Below, piece by piece: positions 8,697 through 17,616 of a stretch of DNA of 64,000 nt; position 1 is the stretch's first letter, and each line of letters begins with the position of its first letter. The DNA lies in NCBI RefSeq assembly GCF_029502005.1, contig NZ_JAMQOT010000004.1:310001-374000 (forward strand), in the 5' to 3' direction. The notes beneath the pieces were generated by a model. That model searched no databases. It had not been told where the DNA came from and was given only the letters and a program-made list of their open reading frames with translations. A program made the position numbers and the translations under genes. The DNA comes from Natrinema salsiterrestre (GTDB taxonomy: Archaea; Halobacteriota; Halobacteria; Halobacteriales; Natrialbaceae).

Positions 8697-8901
8697 GATC
8701 CTGGGATCGGCACGGGTTACCGAACGACCGGAATCGACGGCGTTCGCGAACCACTGTCGACACCGATTCCGGCTAACTGCGCGCCACAACGGCGGAGACG
8801 GTATCTCGTCTCAATCCTCGTTCGAATACGCCGGTCGCTCTGCGAGAGAGTCCCACGCGGAGATAGTATCTTTTTTCGGGGCTCGGCGAAACGATCCGGA
8901 C

Positions 8902-9225
8902 ATGCGTTCATACGAGAACCGGTCACACGGAACACCGGGTCGGCGCGGACGGAATCTGATCGCTCACCTGTTCGACGTCGACCTCGGGCGCGTCGAGTCG
9001 CTGAGCTGGCCGCTCGGCAATCGCGTCACCGTCGAAGCTGACGCGCGCCGTCTCTTTCGGTTCGCTCATCGACGGTCCACCCGAACGGTGACAGCGTTCG
9101 AGGTAACCGACTACACCCGTGTTCTGCGACTGCGGACGCCGGTCGGCCGCGAGAAGTTTTACGGCCTCGCGACTGCCGATATCGGCGCCGAGCCGACGCG
9201 AGACGACTGGGTTCGAACGGACTAG
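8902..9225 (+). CDS. Hypothetical protein, 107 aa
   Basis: An unrecognised small protein. It is soluble, with a basic N-terminal third followed by strand-rich sequence (NRVTVEADARRLFRFAHRR; YTRVLRLRTPVGREKFYG), and lacks cysteines and membrane segments. A T-rich TATA-like stretch (TATCTTTTTTCG) lies about 25 bp before the ATG, which supports a real gene. Arg is somewhat commoner than in neighbouring proteins, so a spurious frame is possible. It is followed 70 bp later, in the same direction, by the macro-domain gene. Confidence 0.5.
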   Translation: MRSYENRSHGTPGRRGRNLIAHLFDVDLGRVESLSWPLGNRVTVEADARRLFRFAHRRSTRTVTAFEVTDYTRVLRLRTPVGREKFYGLATADIGAEPTRDDWVRTD

Positions 9226-9295
9226 GCACCACTCGTGCGGAGCGAGTCAGGTCACTGGGACCAGTTTCATTGAGCTCCGTCCGGAACCCCCGCGT

Positions 9296-9799
9296 ATGGA
9301 GTACGACGTCGTTCGGGGGGACATCGCCGCACAGTCGGCCGACGCGCTCGTCAACGCTGCCGGGACGAGCCTCCGGATGGGATCCGGTGTGGCCGGTGCG
9401 CTCCGCCGGAGTGCGGGCGAAGAAATCAACGAGGAGGCGATGGAGAAGGGGCCGGTTGACCTCGGCGAGGTCGCCGTCACCGGCGCCTACGATCTGGACG
9501 CCCAGTACGTCATTCACGCGGCCGCGATGCCCCATTACGGCGACGGCGAAGCCACCGCCGAAAGCATCAACAATGCGACCCGAAACGCCCTCGAGCGGGC
9601 CGACGAGCTCGGCTGCCGGTCGCTCGTGATTCCGGCGCTGGGGTGTGGCGTCGCCGGGTTCGACCTCGCGACCGGTGCCGAGCTCATCGGGTCGGAACTC
9701 GAGGACTATGAATCGGAGTCGCTCGAGGACGTCCGGTTCATCGCCTACAGCGGCGACGAGTACGACGTGATTCGAGCGGCGACCGGCAAAACCGAGTGA
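9296..9799 (+). CDS. Macro domain protein (ADP-ribose binding)
   Basis: 167 residues, one complete macro domain starting at the ATG at 9296. Diagnostic segments are the ADP-ribose pocket ALVNAAGTSLRMGSGVAGAL near residues 19-38 and the second loop IPALGCGVAGFD near residue 115. Macro domains bind ADP-ribose or its derivatives, and some remove ADP-ribose from proteins, nucleic acids or O-acetyl-ADP-ribose. The catalytic activity of this one is not settled by sequence. It stands alone with no partner transferase beside it. Confidence 0.9.
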   Translation: MEYDVVRGDIAAQSADALVNAAGTSLRMGSGVAGALRRSAGEEINEEAMEKGPVDLGEVAVTGAYDLDAQYVIHAAAMPHYGDGEATAESINNATRNALERADELGCRSLVIPALGCGVAGFDLATGAELIGSELEDYESESLEDVRFIAYSGDEYDVIRAATGKTE

Positions 9800-9968
9800 T
9801 CGGAACCGGGCGGGAGAAAAACTGTCGGATCAGCCCGGCTACGTGGTCGATTTCGGTCGGTCCGACGCCTCATAACTGGTGGCACGTGTCGTGGTAGGGC
9901 GACAGGTACCGTCAAGCGCCTCTCCTCGTGACCGGTCCGTGAGGTCGAAGCCGTTCGTCACGGTCCGT

Positions 9969-10100
9969 TCAGACTACCGTCTCCCACGTATGGCCGCAAC
10001 TCTCACATTCGAACGTTCGCTTCACCTCCGGTCCCAGCAGTTCACCACCGACTTCGGTTCCGGCACTTCCCGTACAGTTCGGACAGCGAACCCCTCTCAT
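9969..10100 (-). CDS. Zinc-ribbon mini-protein, 43 aa
   Basis: Starts at the ATG at 10100, ends at a TGA. The sequence has two CxxC knuckles, CPNC near the N-terminus and CESC about 27 residues later, separated by a Gly/Glu-rich stretch, followed by GHTWETVV. This is a complete zinc ribbon of the type seen in many short haloarchaeal proteins and in TFIIS-like folds. It may bind nucleic acid or protein. Function unknown. The upstream DNA (10140-10200) is AT-rich and contains plausible promoter sequence. Confidence 0.65.
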   Translation of the reverse strand: MRGVRCPNCTGSAGTEVGGELLGPEVKRTFECESCGHTWETVV

Positions 10101-10299
10101 GGGTCCCCTTCGACAACCCGTTCTGGCTCTTTCGTTCGATGCATCGCCGCTATCGAACTAATATGGCATATGCTAACATACTACTTTCGTTAATACACAT
10201 CGTTACACTATCGGTCCGTGGATGGCTCGGGACGGATCGAACGGCCCCTACGCAGTCAGCCGCAACTTCTAGAGTGAGGCGGACGGGTATCGAACGGTG

Positions 10300-11301
10300 T
10301 CAGGACAGCGACAGACCGCGAATCTCGACAGAATCACCGTCGGCAACGTGGCCGATAACTTGCCCGTCCGTTTTTCCAGCCAGTTCTTCGGCACGATCGT
10401 CGGGGAGCGCGACGACGAACCCGGTTCCCACGTTGAACGTTCGGTGCATCTCGTCGTCGGTCACGTTTCCTTCGGTCTGGACGAACTCGAAGACCGGCTG
10501 GGCCGGACACGGATCGTCGACGACGTACTCGTGGTCGCCCATTCGAAGCAGGTTCGTCCAGCCGCCACCGGTAACGTGGGCCGCCGCGTGGACCTCGTGG
10601 TCGCGCATCGGCTCGAGCAGGTCCGTATAGATCCGCGTGGGCCGCAGTAACTCCTCCCCGATCGTTCGCTCCGGGTTCGGCGGGAACGCGTCGGTGTAGT
10701 CGTGTTCGCGGGTGACGGCTTCGCGGGCGAGCGTCAGCCCGTTCGAGTGGATGCCATTGGAGGGGAAGCCGACGAGCGCGTCGCCGACCTGCGCTTCGCC
10801 ATCGAATATCTCGTCTTTTCCGGCGAGGCCGGCACACGTCCCCGCGAGATCGAACCCTTTCACGACCTCGGGCATGACCGCCGTCTCGCCGCCGAGCATG
10901 GTCAGATCGGCCCGCTCGAGCCCCACCGCGAGCCCTTCGCCGATCTGGTTCGTCAGCTCCTCGTCGGGCTCGTCGATCGCGAGGTAGTCGACGAACGCGA
11001 CCGGCTCGACGCCCGCCGCGACGAGGTCGTTGACGTTCATCGCGATGCAGTCGATCCCGATCGTCGAGAAGTCGCCGATCGCTTCGGCGACGAGCAGTTT
11101 CGTCCCGACGCCGTCGGTCGCCAGCGCGAGATACCGGTCGCCGATGTCGAGCAGGCCGGCGTACTCGGTCGTCAGGTCGCTGCCGAAGGCCTCGAGCAGC
11201 GCCGCCGTCGCATCCTCGCTGGCGTCGATATCGACGCCGGTGTCGGCGTAGGTGAGTCCATCCGACTCCGCATCGCTTCCCTCGTCATCGCTATCGGTCA
11301 T
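10300..11301 (-). CDS. purM: Phosphoribosylformylglycinamidine cyclo-ligase
   Basis: 333 residues from the ATG at 11301 (MTDSDDEGSD). It catalyses step 5 of purine synthesis: ATP-driven ring closure of FGAM to AIR. Family landmarks are LTYADTGVDIDA at the start, a GTKLLVAE loop, a MNVNDLVAAGVEPVAFVDY segment and GGETAVMPEV. The N-terminus carries an acidic extension before the conserved YADTGVD, usual in haloarchaea. purL lies about 38 kb away in the same window, so the purine genes are not clustered here. Confidence 0.96.
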   Translation of the reverse strand: MTDSDDEGSDAESDGLTYADTGVDIDASEDATAALLEAFGSDLTTEYAGLLDIGDRYLALATDGVGTKLLVAEAIGDFSTIGIDCIAMNVNDLVAAGVEPVAFVDYLAIDEPDEELTNQIGEGLAVGLERADLTMLGGETAVMPEVVKGFDLAGTCAGLAGKDEIFDGEAQVGDALVGFPSNGIHSNGLTLAREAVTREHDYTDAFPPNPERTIGEELLRPTRIYTDLLEPMRDHEVHAAAHVTGGGWTNLLRMGDHEYVVDDPCPAQPVFEFVQTEGNVTDDEMHRTFNVGTGFVVALPDDRAEELAGKTDGQVIGHVADGDSVEIRGLSLS

Positions 11302-11383
11302 ACTCGAACGACCTCCCGGCGCGAGCAAAAGGTCACCGGTCCGTCGAAGGGCGATGCCATCGAAAGACAGCTTTGTCGGTGCG

Positions 11384-12013
11384 TCAGAACAGTCCGACGC
11401 GGAAGATAACGAATCCAGCGAGCAGGACGCTCGGAACGAAGACGAGCGCGAAGATCCCCTTGTGCCACTCGAGGACGGATTTCCCGTCCAGCGGGCCGAA
11501 GGGAATCATGTTGAACGCGGCCAGGAAGAGGTTAATCCAGATGCCCATCTGGCCGATCTCGCCGAGGAGTCCGGGTGCGATCATCAACGGGAGGAAGAGC
11601 AGGGCGAGCAAGAGGTTCGTGACCGGTCCAGCAAGTGCTATCAGCCCGTTTTCGCGCGGACTCACCCGTCCGCGGTGGTAGACGGCACCCGGTGCGGCGA
11701 AGAGGAAGCCGACGAGCGCGCCCATGATCGCCAGGAAGAGCATCTGATAGTCGGCTCGGAACTCGGCGATCTGCCCGTGTTCGATCGCGACCACCTTGTG
11801 TGCGATCTCGTGGAGGAGGAAGCCGACGCCGACGGTCACGAAACTCAACCCGACCATCGTGACGAACGTGCCGACGTCACCACCGCGGTGAACCGGCTCG
11901 AACAACAGGGCGAACGCGACGCTGAGCGTGATCCACGCGATGGCGAGATCGCGCAGTTCCGTGTTGCTGAACGTCAGATTCCGATCGGAGTTCCGCTCCG
12001 TGCGATAGCTCAT
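11384..12013 (-). CDS. Site-2 protease family (M50) membrane metalloprotease
   Basis: 209 residues from the ATG at 12013, which overlaps the TGA of the TraB-family gene (ATGA). About five or six membrane segments. The zinc-binding HEIAH motif is at residues 68-72, and the second M50 motif is present as FNMIPFGPLDG near residue 180, supplying the Asp ligand. Members cleave substrates inside the membrane. The close coupling to the TraB gene suggests that the two proteins act together or on the same membrane target. Confidence 0.9.
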   Translation of the reverse strand: MSYRTERNSDRNLTFSNTELRDLAIAWITLSVAFALLFEPVHRGGDVGTFVTMVGLSFVTVGVGFLLHEIAHKVVAIEHGQIAEFRADYQMLFLAIMGALVGFLFAAPGAVYHRGRVSPRENGLIALAGPVTNLLLALLFLPLMIAPGLLGEIGQMGIWINLFLAAFNMIPFGPLDGKSVLEWHKGIFALVFVPSVLLAGFVIFRVGLF

Positions 12014-13779
12014 AGGAACCCCCGAATCAGCTCGAGGCTGTTCCGTGCACCTTCCAGCAACAGCCCCATGAGTGCGTCGACGCCGCCGACGTCGGGTGCG
12101 AGCCACGGCAGCACGACGAACGGGAACAGGCCCGTTGCGATCATGCTTCCGATGTTCGTGAGCGCGACGATCATGATGAGTCGGAACAGCGGGACGTTGA
12201 ACATGTCTTCGACGGCCTCACCCAGCGGCCGCTCCGTGTCGCCGACGATCTCGTTGAGCGTCTGGATGTCCCGGACGTTGACCGGGCGGTGCTTGAGCTC
12301 GACGTAGCCGGCGAACCAGCCCGGCGCGAGCAGCGGATTGATGCTCGTCAGCCAGGCGACCGCGCCGCCGACGCCCGCGCTGGTCCAGCGCGCGCCGGCC
12401 AGCCGCGCCAGCGTGAACGCGAAGATCCCGTTGAACAGGAACCAGGCCGCGAACAGCTTCAGCAGGAACGTGTTCCTGACTCCGGCCATGATCAACAGGA
12501 AGAAAAATCCGAGGAACCCGACCATGATCAGGTAGCCGACGATCTTCATCGGCGAGAACCGGCGACTCGAGGCGGTTCCGGACAGCGACTCGAGCGTGGG
12601 AATCCCCTCGGGGTTCTGCAGGTGGCGTTCGATGCCGGTTTTGTGGCCGGCACCGACGACGGCGAGAACGTCGTACCCCTGCTCGCGGAGGTCGTGGAGG
12701 TTGTTCGCGATGTAGGCGTCGCGTTCGTCGATCAGCGCGTTCGCGCCGCGGGGGCTGAACTGCCGGAACTCCTCCATCATGGCGTCGACGACGTTGCCGT
12801 CGGTCATCTCCTCGATGTCGATCTCGTCGATCTCGTCGACGTCGGCGCTGAGGGCGTCGAGCCCGAGTCCGAGGACGGCACCGAGGGTGACGCCGACGCC
12901 GAGGCCGGCCAGTATCCCGGCCGTCCCGCGAACCGCGTAGACCCCGGCGCTCTCGACGGTCCCGGTCGAGAACGGGCCGACGAACGTTCCGGTCGCCACC
13001 AGTGCGAGACAGCCCGCGGTTCCCAGAACGACCCCCGCGAGAACCCGCACGGAGAACCCGGAGAGATAGTCACCGGTGTATTCTCCGGCCGAGTCGAGCG
13101 GCGGGAGAAAGAGGAGTCCGACGAACGCACCGACGAGCGCTCCGAGCGCGCCGCCGCCGATGTACTGTAACGTCGTCGGGTCGGTGATGCCGACCAGCAA
13201 CACGTCTCCGAACCCGAAGAGTGGGGCCAGAAACGCGGCGACGATGAATCCGAGGAACGCACCGCCGATGGCGCCGAACGTCAGTCCGATCGTTCGCGGG
13301 TCCGTGATCCCGAGCGCGAGGCCGCCGACCATCTTCAGCTTCTCGGTGAACGAGAGGCGGCTCCAGAACCGCTGGATCGTCACCTGAATGTCGCGGTCGA
13401 CGAGGGCGACGCCGTTCCCGTTCGCTTCGGCGGCCTCGATTGCGGCTCGCATGTCGGCACCGGGTTCGATGTCGAACTGTTCGCCGAGCCGGGACTGGAC
13501 GTACGACAGCATCCAGTAGGCCAGAAACTGGAAGACGGTGTTGCCCGAGAGGAGGTCCTCCGCTTCGATGTCGTCGGGCGTGCCGCCCTGCATCTGGCGG
13601 TACCGCCCTTCGTCGAGTTCGACGGCGACGACGTCGGGATCCTCTCGGTCGATCGTTTCACGAACTTCGTCGACGCTCGCTTGCGAGACGTGTGCCGTCC
13701 CGAGAACCTCCACGGACCCGCGCTCGCGGTCGGGTGGTGCTGGCGGCTCCGGCACGTCTGCCTCGCCTGCATCGCTCAT
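12010..13779 (-). CDS. TraB/GumN family membrane protein
   Basis: 589 residues from the ATG at 13779. The N-terminal domain (about residues 20-230) is the TraB domain: VEVLGTAHVSQASVDEV, then VVAVELDEGRYRQM, and later a YDVLAVVGAGHKTGIERHL strand that closes it. Several membrane segments interrupt and follow it, with many Gly/Ala-rich helices between about 180 and 310 and more after 440. TraB was named for shutdown of a bacterial pheromone; related Tiki/GumN proteins are putative metallopeptidases. It shares an ATGA overlap with the M50 protease gene, so the pair is almost surely one transcript. Confidence 0.87.
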   Translation of the reverse strand: MSDAGEADVPEPPAPPDRERGSVEVLGTAHVSQASVDEVRETIDREDPDVVAVELDEGRYRQMQGGTPDDIEAEDLLSGNTVFQFLAYWMLSYVQSRLGEQFDIEPGADMRAAIEAAEANGNGVALVDRDIQVTIQRFWSRLSFTEKLKMVGGLALGITDPRTIGLTFGAIGGAFLGFIVAAFLAPLFGFGDVLLVGITDPTTLQYIGGGALGALVGAFVGLLFLPPLDSAGEYTGDYLSGFSVRVLAGVVLGTAGCLALVATGTFVGPFSTGTVESAGVYAVRGTAGILAGLGVGVTLGAVLGLGLDALSADVDEIDEIDIEEMTDGNVVDAMMEEFRQFSPRGANALIDERDAYIANNLHDLREQGYDVLAVVGAGHKTGIERHLQNPEGIPTLESLSGTASSRRFSPMKIVGYLIMVGFLGFFFLLIMAGVRNTFLLKLFAAWFLFNGIFAFTLARLAGARWTSAGVGGAVAWLTSINPLLAPGWFAGYVELKHRPVNVRDIQTLNEIVGDTERPLGEAVEDMFNVPLFRLIMIVALTNIGSMIATGLFPFVVLPWLAPDVGGVDALMGLLLEGARNSLELIRGFL

Positions 13780-13945
13780 TACTGGCTCAACTCGGCGGCG
13801 ACTTTTACCAGTATCGGACCGCGAAGGAGTGCAAAATATCCGCACGGTCGTCCCGTCGAACCGATCGAACCGTCACGCGGACCGAGCCGATTCCGACAGT
13901 GCGGTGAAAGCAAGACTAATCCCCGCCGTCGAAAAACACGGATCA

Positions 13946-14395
13946 ATGACGGACCTTCGCGAGACGGTAGTCGAGAACCGGGAGATGGTTCAGCCGAACC
14001 ACGCCAACACCCTCGACGTCGCTCACGGCGGAAACGTAATGAAGTGGATGGACGAGGTGGGGGCGATGAGCGCCATGCGGTTCTCCGGCGAGATGTGCGT
14101 CACCGCCAGAGTCAACCAGATGAACTTCGAGCGGCCGATTCCCGTCGGTGACACGGCCTACATCACCGCCTACGTCTACGACGCCGGTACCTCGAGCGTG
14201 AAGGTCAGGCTGATCACCGAGCGCGAGAACCTCCGGACTCGCGAGCGCGAACGGACGACGGAGTCGTACTTCGTCTACGTCGCCATCGACGAAAACAATA
14301 CGCCGACGACGGTCCCCGAGTTGACGGTCAGCACCGACGAGGGCGAGCGGCTTCGACGGGAGGCCCTCGAGGACGACATGGGGAGAGCCGACTGA
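13946..14395 (+). CDS. Hotdog-fold acyl-CoA thioesterase
   Basis: 149 residues from the ATG at 13946. The sequence NHANTLDVAHGGNVMKWMDE is the catalytic segment of the YciA/BACH type, with the Asn and Asp positions expected for CoA thioester hydrolysis; a strand MNFERPIPVGDTAYITAYV follows. It would hydrolyse acyl-CoA to free acid and CoA. The substrate chain length cannot be told. The gene is divergent from the TraB operon over 0.17 kb and has no operon partners. Confidence 0.92.
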   Translation: MTDLRETVVENREMVQPNHANTLDVAHGGNVMKWMDEVGAMSAMRFSGEMCVTARVNQMNFERPIPVGDTAYITAYVYDAGTSSVKVRLITERENLRTRERERTTESYFVYVAIDENNTPTTVPELTVSTDEGERLRREALEDDMGRAD

Positions 14396-14512
14396 CCGGC
14401 TCGAAAGAGGTGTCGCCGCAGGAGCGGCTGCTCCGATTTGCCGACGGTCCCGCGTCCGGGTACGGAAGTGATCCGGCGACGAGCTCGCCGTGAGACGGGG
14501 AGTATTCCGCTG

Positions 14513-14740
14513 TTATTCCGCGTCGCTCGTCTCGGAGCGCGGATCGCGCTCTTTGACGTCCTCGAGCAGAGCGTCGACGGTGCCGCGGGTGTCGGCGACG
14601 GTCGCGCCGACGAGTCCGCCGATCGCGCCGCCGGTACTGGCCGCGTTGCGGCTGAACAGTCCGCCGATCGCCGCGCCGATTCCCGCGCCGAGCGCCGCGT
14701 ATCGTGCTCGGAGGAGCACTGCTGAGATACGTTCTCTCAT
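14513..14740 (-). CDS. Small glycine-zipper membrane protein, 75 aa
   Basis: Starts at the ATG at 14740. The middle is Gly/Ala-rich with GxxxG-like spacing (AALGAGIGAAIGGLF; GGAIGGLVGATVA), typical of glycine-zipper membrane helices. A charged C-terminal tail follows (LLEDVKERDPRSETSDAE). It may form helix pairs in the membrane. It is not recognised beyond that. It lies downstream of the HAD phosphatase gene on the same strand with a 104-bp gap and may have its own promoter. Confidence 0.6.
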   Translation of the reverse strand: MRERISAVLLRARYAALGAGIGAAIGGLFSRNAASTGGAIGGLVGATVADTRGTVDALLEDVKERDPRSETSDAE

Positions 14741-14844
14741 GTATCGTCCTTGGTGACTGTGACGGATAAGTATACCTCTCGAGTCCGCGGCAAATCGCTC
14801 GGCGACCGCCCTGCCGTATCGTCCGTCCGATCGCAGTCGACTCC

Positions 14845-15630
14845 TCACAGCAGCGTCTCGACGGCGGCGAGCGACTCGAGGACGTGGTCGGGCTCGCTGT
14901 CGGGATCGACGGCCGCGAGATCCGCGCGATCGGTGACGCCGGTGAGGACGAGCGCGGTTTCCATGCCCGCTCGATTGCCGAGTTCGATGTCGGTGTTGAG
15001 TCGGTCGCCGACGACCAGGACGTTCCGCGGGTCGACGTTCAACCGCCCCATCGCCGCCGCCGCAGCGATCGAGGACGGTTTGCCGAGGATCGCGTCCGCC
15101 TCGCGGCCCGCGACGGTCTCCATCGCGGCGAGGATCGCCCCCGTGCCGGGAATCTCGCCGTCGTCGATCGGGATCGTCGCGTCCGGGTCGGTGCCGTAGA
15201 AGGGCACGTCGCCCTCGAGCGCCCGTAGCGACTCCCAGAGCGTGCCAAAGGAGAAGTCGCTGTCGAACGAGCCGAGGACGACCGCTGCCGCGTCGGGATC
15301 GCTCGTCAACTCGACGGCCGCGTCCTCGAGGATCGCCTCGAGTCGCTCGCCGCCGACGAGGTAGACCGCCTCGCCGGGATGGGTCGCCGCGAGGTACTCC
15401 GCCGAGACGGTCGCCGAGGTGAGGACGGTGCCGGGGTCGACGTCGATTCCGTGGGGCGCGAGCTTCTCGCCGTAGTGATCGGCCCCGCGCGTGGGGTTGT
15501 TCGAGAAGAGCAGCCGCGAACAGCCCGCCGCCTCGAGCGCGCGCAGGCCGTCGGTCGCGCCCGGCAGTAGCTCCTCTCCCCGGACGATCGTGCCGTCGAC
15601 GTCGAGGATCACCGCCTCGTAGTGGGTCAT
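14845..15630 (-). CDS. HAD-superfamily (IIA, NagD-like) phosphatase
   Basis: 261 residues from the ATG at 15630. HAD motif I is ILDVDGTIVRG (residues 8-18) with the nucleophile Asp. Motif II is LLFSNNPTRG. Motif III/IV is VLVVGDRLNTDIELG near residue 210. The IIA cap domain lies between. Such enzymes dephosphorylate sugar phosphates, nucleotides, phosphoglycolate or p-nitrophenyl phosphate; the true substrate is unclear. The long upstream open frame (to 16332) is not supported because the ATG begins directly at the conserved fold. Confidence 0.9.
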   Translation of the reverse strand: MTHYEAVILDVDGTIVRGEELLPGATDGLRALEAAGCSRLLFSNNPTRGADHYGEKLAPHGIDVDPGTVLTSATVSAEYLAATHPGEAVYLVGGERLEAILEDAAVELTSDPDAAAVVLGSFDSDFSFGTLWESLRALEGDVPFYGTDPDATIPIDDGEIPGTGAILAAMETVAGREADAILGKPSSIAAAAAMGRLNVDPRNVLVVGDRLNTDIELGNRAGMETALVLTGVTDRADLAAVDPDSEPDHVLESLAAVETLL

Positions 15631-15722
15631 CGCCCGACGGTACGGCCGGCCGGCGATTGAGTGTTTGGATGCGCCATCGACCCGCGGAGCGGCTCGGAGT
15701 CGGTGAGAGCGGCGGGTCCGGG

Positions 15723-16130
15723 TTACCCTCGGCGCTCGAGGGAGAGGTCGTCGGTTTCGACGCCCGCGGAATCGGCCCGCTCGTTCGACTCGATCAGTCG
15801 ATCCAGCTTCGCCTCGAACTCCGCTTCCGACAGTTCGCCGGCGGCGTATCGCTCCTGTAACGTCGTCACGGGATCGGTCTCGCTGGCGGTCGTCTCGGGA
15901 TCCTCGAGCGCGCGATCCGGGCCGGGATCGGGCGACTCGTCGCCGCCAGTCCGTCCGGCGAGATACCACAGCCCGAGTCCGCCGATCACGATCAGGGCAG
16001 TGGCTGCGATCGCGTACACCGGACCGGCTAACAGCAGCAACGCGATGATCAGCACGTCGGCCAGGACGAACTTGATCGCGAACAGCTCGACGAGGGAGTA
16101 CTCCCGTCCGCCGGTGTTCCCGGTGGCCAT
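15723..16130 (-). CDS. SHOCT-domain membrane protein
   Basis: 135 residues from the ATG at 16130. Two membrane helices occupy about residues 15-60 (FVLADVLIIALLLLAG and IAATALIVIGGLGLWYLAG). An acidic linker follows, then the short C-terminal SHOCT domain LQERYAAGELSEAEFEAKLDR, which in other proteins is an oligomerisation or targeting tag. Common in haloarchaea; its exact role is unknown. It is divergent from the next gene across a 160-bp gap. Confidence 0.83.
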   Translation of the reverse strand: MATGNTGGREYSLVELFAIKFVLADVLIIALLLLAGPVYAIAATALIVIGGLGLWYLAGRTGGDESPDPGPDRALEDPETTASETDPVTTLQERYAAGELSEAEFEAKLDRLIESNERADSAGVETDDLSLERRG

Positions 16131-16290
16131 GTGCGCTAGTTGTGGGCCGGCTGAAATAACTGTGGGGGACCGCGGAACCGAGACGACTGGCAGTGCTCCG
16201 TCGCGGAGTATCGACGAAACCGGTGCGGTCAGATCGCGGAAAACCCGTCGCTGGGAAAACACCATACCGCTGCCGACCGAACGGGTGACC

Positions 16291-16740
16291 ATGACCCTCG
16301 ATGTCGAGATTCCGGACCCGCCGACGCTTCACGGATCACGGAACGTCGGCGACTTCGATGCCGTGGACGAACCCGACGAGCGGACGGGAGACACCGTTCG
16401 GCGCGAAGCGCTGGCCGACTTTCTCGAGGCGGGTGCCTGGGAGGACGCCTTCGACGAGTGGGCCAAAGAGACGTACATGACCGAAGGGGAGTTCCGGGTC
16501 GTCGTCGAACTCGGCCTGATCGACGAGTTCGACTTCTACTGGAATCAATCCGCCGAGGACGTCGGCTATCGTGCGCCGACGGTTCCCGCGGATTCCGTCG
16601 CCGCTCGAGACGACCTCGACGAGCACGACGTCGAGGACATCGCGGAGGAACTCGACTCGCTCGGATTGATCGTGAGCGAAGTGCTCGAAACCGACTACAT
16701 CCACCGCGACGGAGAGGAGTTCGGGTACACGTGGGAGTGA
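16291..16740 (+). CDS. Conserved hypothetical protein, tandem paralogue 1
   Basis: 149 residues, acidic and soluble with no motif I recognise. It shares its core with the next gene: VRREALADFLEAGAWEDAFD here against YRREELQGFLEEGAWEEAFD there, followed in both by an EFDFYW or GFDFFW segment, a Val/Gly-Tyr-His/Arg-Ala-Pro stretch and a C-terminal strand ending in a Val-rich motif. The pair starts 570 bp apart and probably arose by duplication. Function unknown; the family looks haloarchaea-specific. Confidence 0.7.
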   Translation: MTLDVEIPDPPTLHGSRNVGDFDAVDEPDERTGDTVRREALADFLEAGAWEDAFDEWAKETYMTEGEFRVVVELGLIDEFDFYWNQSAEDVGYRAPTVPADSVAARDDLDEHDVEDIAEELDSLGLIVSEVLETDYIHRDGEEFGYTWE

Positions 16741-16861
16741 CGCCACGAGCGGGGTACCGAGCGCTCGCTCGAGTGAACGCGCTCACCGTCAGCCGGGCGC
16801 ACCCGGTGACGATCACCCCGTGGTGGGAATTCTTATCCGGGAACCCGACCTACGACCGGCT

Positions 16862-17332
16862 ATGACACTCGCAGTCGACCCCCCCGAGCCGCCGGAACTG
16901 GAGTTCGTCGATCCGAACGAGTACGACGACGCCACTATCAGCGCCGACAGTGCCGAGGAGATCGATTACCGCCGCGAAGAGCTTCAGGGGTTCCTCGAAG
17001 AAGGCGCCTGGGAGGAAGCGTTCGACGAGTGGCGGGCCGACACCGATCTCGAGGAGCGCGAGTACGAGATCGCCCGCGATCTCGATCTCTTCGCGGGCTT
17101 CGATTTCTTCTGGGACGATTTCGCCGACCGCGTCGGATACCACGCGCCCGGAATCCCGGAGGATTGGCAGGCGCGGGAGTACCACCCCGAACTCGACACC
17201 TGGGGGACGGTCTCCTCGATCAACGCCGAACTCACCGAGTTCGGGCAGATCGTCTCGGTCACGCTCAAAGAGGAGTACGTCGACTGGGAGGCCCAGTACG
17301 AACCGCCGGAGGACCTGCCGGATTTCGACTGA
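16862..17332 (+). CDS. Conserved hypothetical protein, tandem paralogue 2
   Basis: 156 residues, homologous to the gene 120 bp upstream. Shared elements are the FLEEGAWEEAFDEW helix, the FAGFDFFWDDFADRVGYHAP segment and a C-terminal QIVSVTLKEEYVDWE strand. It is rich in Glu, Asp and aromatic residues with no Cys or membrane segment. Divergence between the copies is large, so the duplication is old. The sequence gives no hint of a reaction. Confidence 0.72.
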   Translation: MTLAVDPPEPPELEFVDPNEYDDATISADSAEEIDYRREELQGFLEEGAWEEAFDEWRADTDLEEREYEIARDLDLFAGFDFFWDDFADRVGYHAPGIPEDWQAREYHPELDTWGTVSSINAELTEFGQIVSVTLKEEYVDWEAQYEPPEDLPDFD

Positions 17333-17448
17333 CCGACGGGTTAAACCTCCGTCTCGCTCGGTTTCGATCTCTCCGTACCTCCAGGCCGCTGGAATCAGCC
17401 GACTCTCCCGAAAGTGGAGCCCGCGCAGTTACCGACGTCCGCTCCCGG

Positions 17449-17589
17449 TCAGTCCCGCGGAACCGCGAGGTTCCGGGGACGGCCGCCACACTCCGGACAG
17501 CTCCCGAGGGTGTCGGTCGCTTCCCGGTACCCACAGTCTCGGCACTCGTAGTACGATCGGTCGGGCGTGTAGGGGTCGGTGTAGACCAT
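17449..17589 (-). CDS. Rubrerythrin-like zinc-ribbon mini-protein, 46 aa
   Basis: From the ATG at 17589 to a TGA. Two CxxC pairs form a rubredoxin-type knuckle: YECRDCGYREAT and, 16 residues on, SCPECGGRPRN. This is the haloarchaeal short protein usually annotated as rubrerythrin-like domain-containing. It binds Zn or Fe and lacks the di-iron helical domain of real rubrerythrin. A 9-bp inverted repeat flanks its TATA box, so it seems regulated. A paralogue lies at 18969. Function unknown. Confidence 0.75.
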   Translation of the reverse strand: MVYTDPYTPDRSYYECRDCGYREATDTLGSCPECGGRPRNLAVPRD

Positions 17590-17616
17590 GATGTGCGATA
17601 CACTATACCACGGAAA

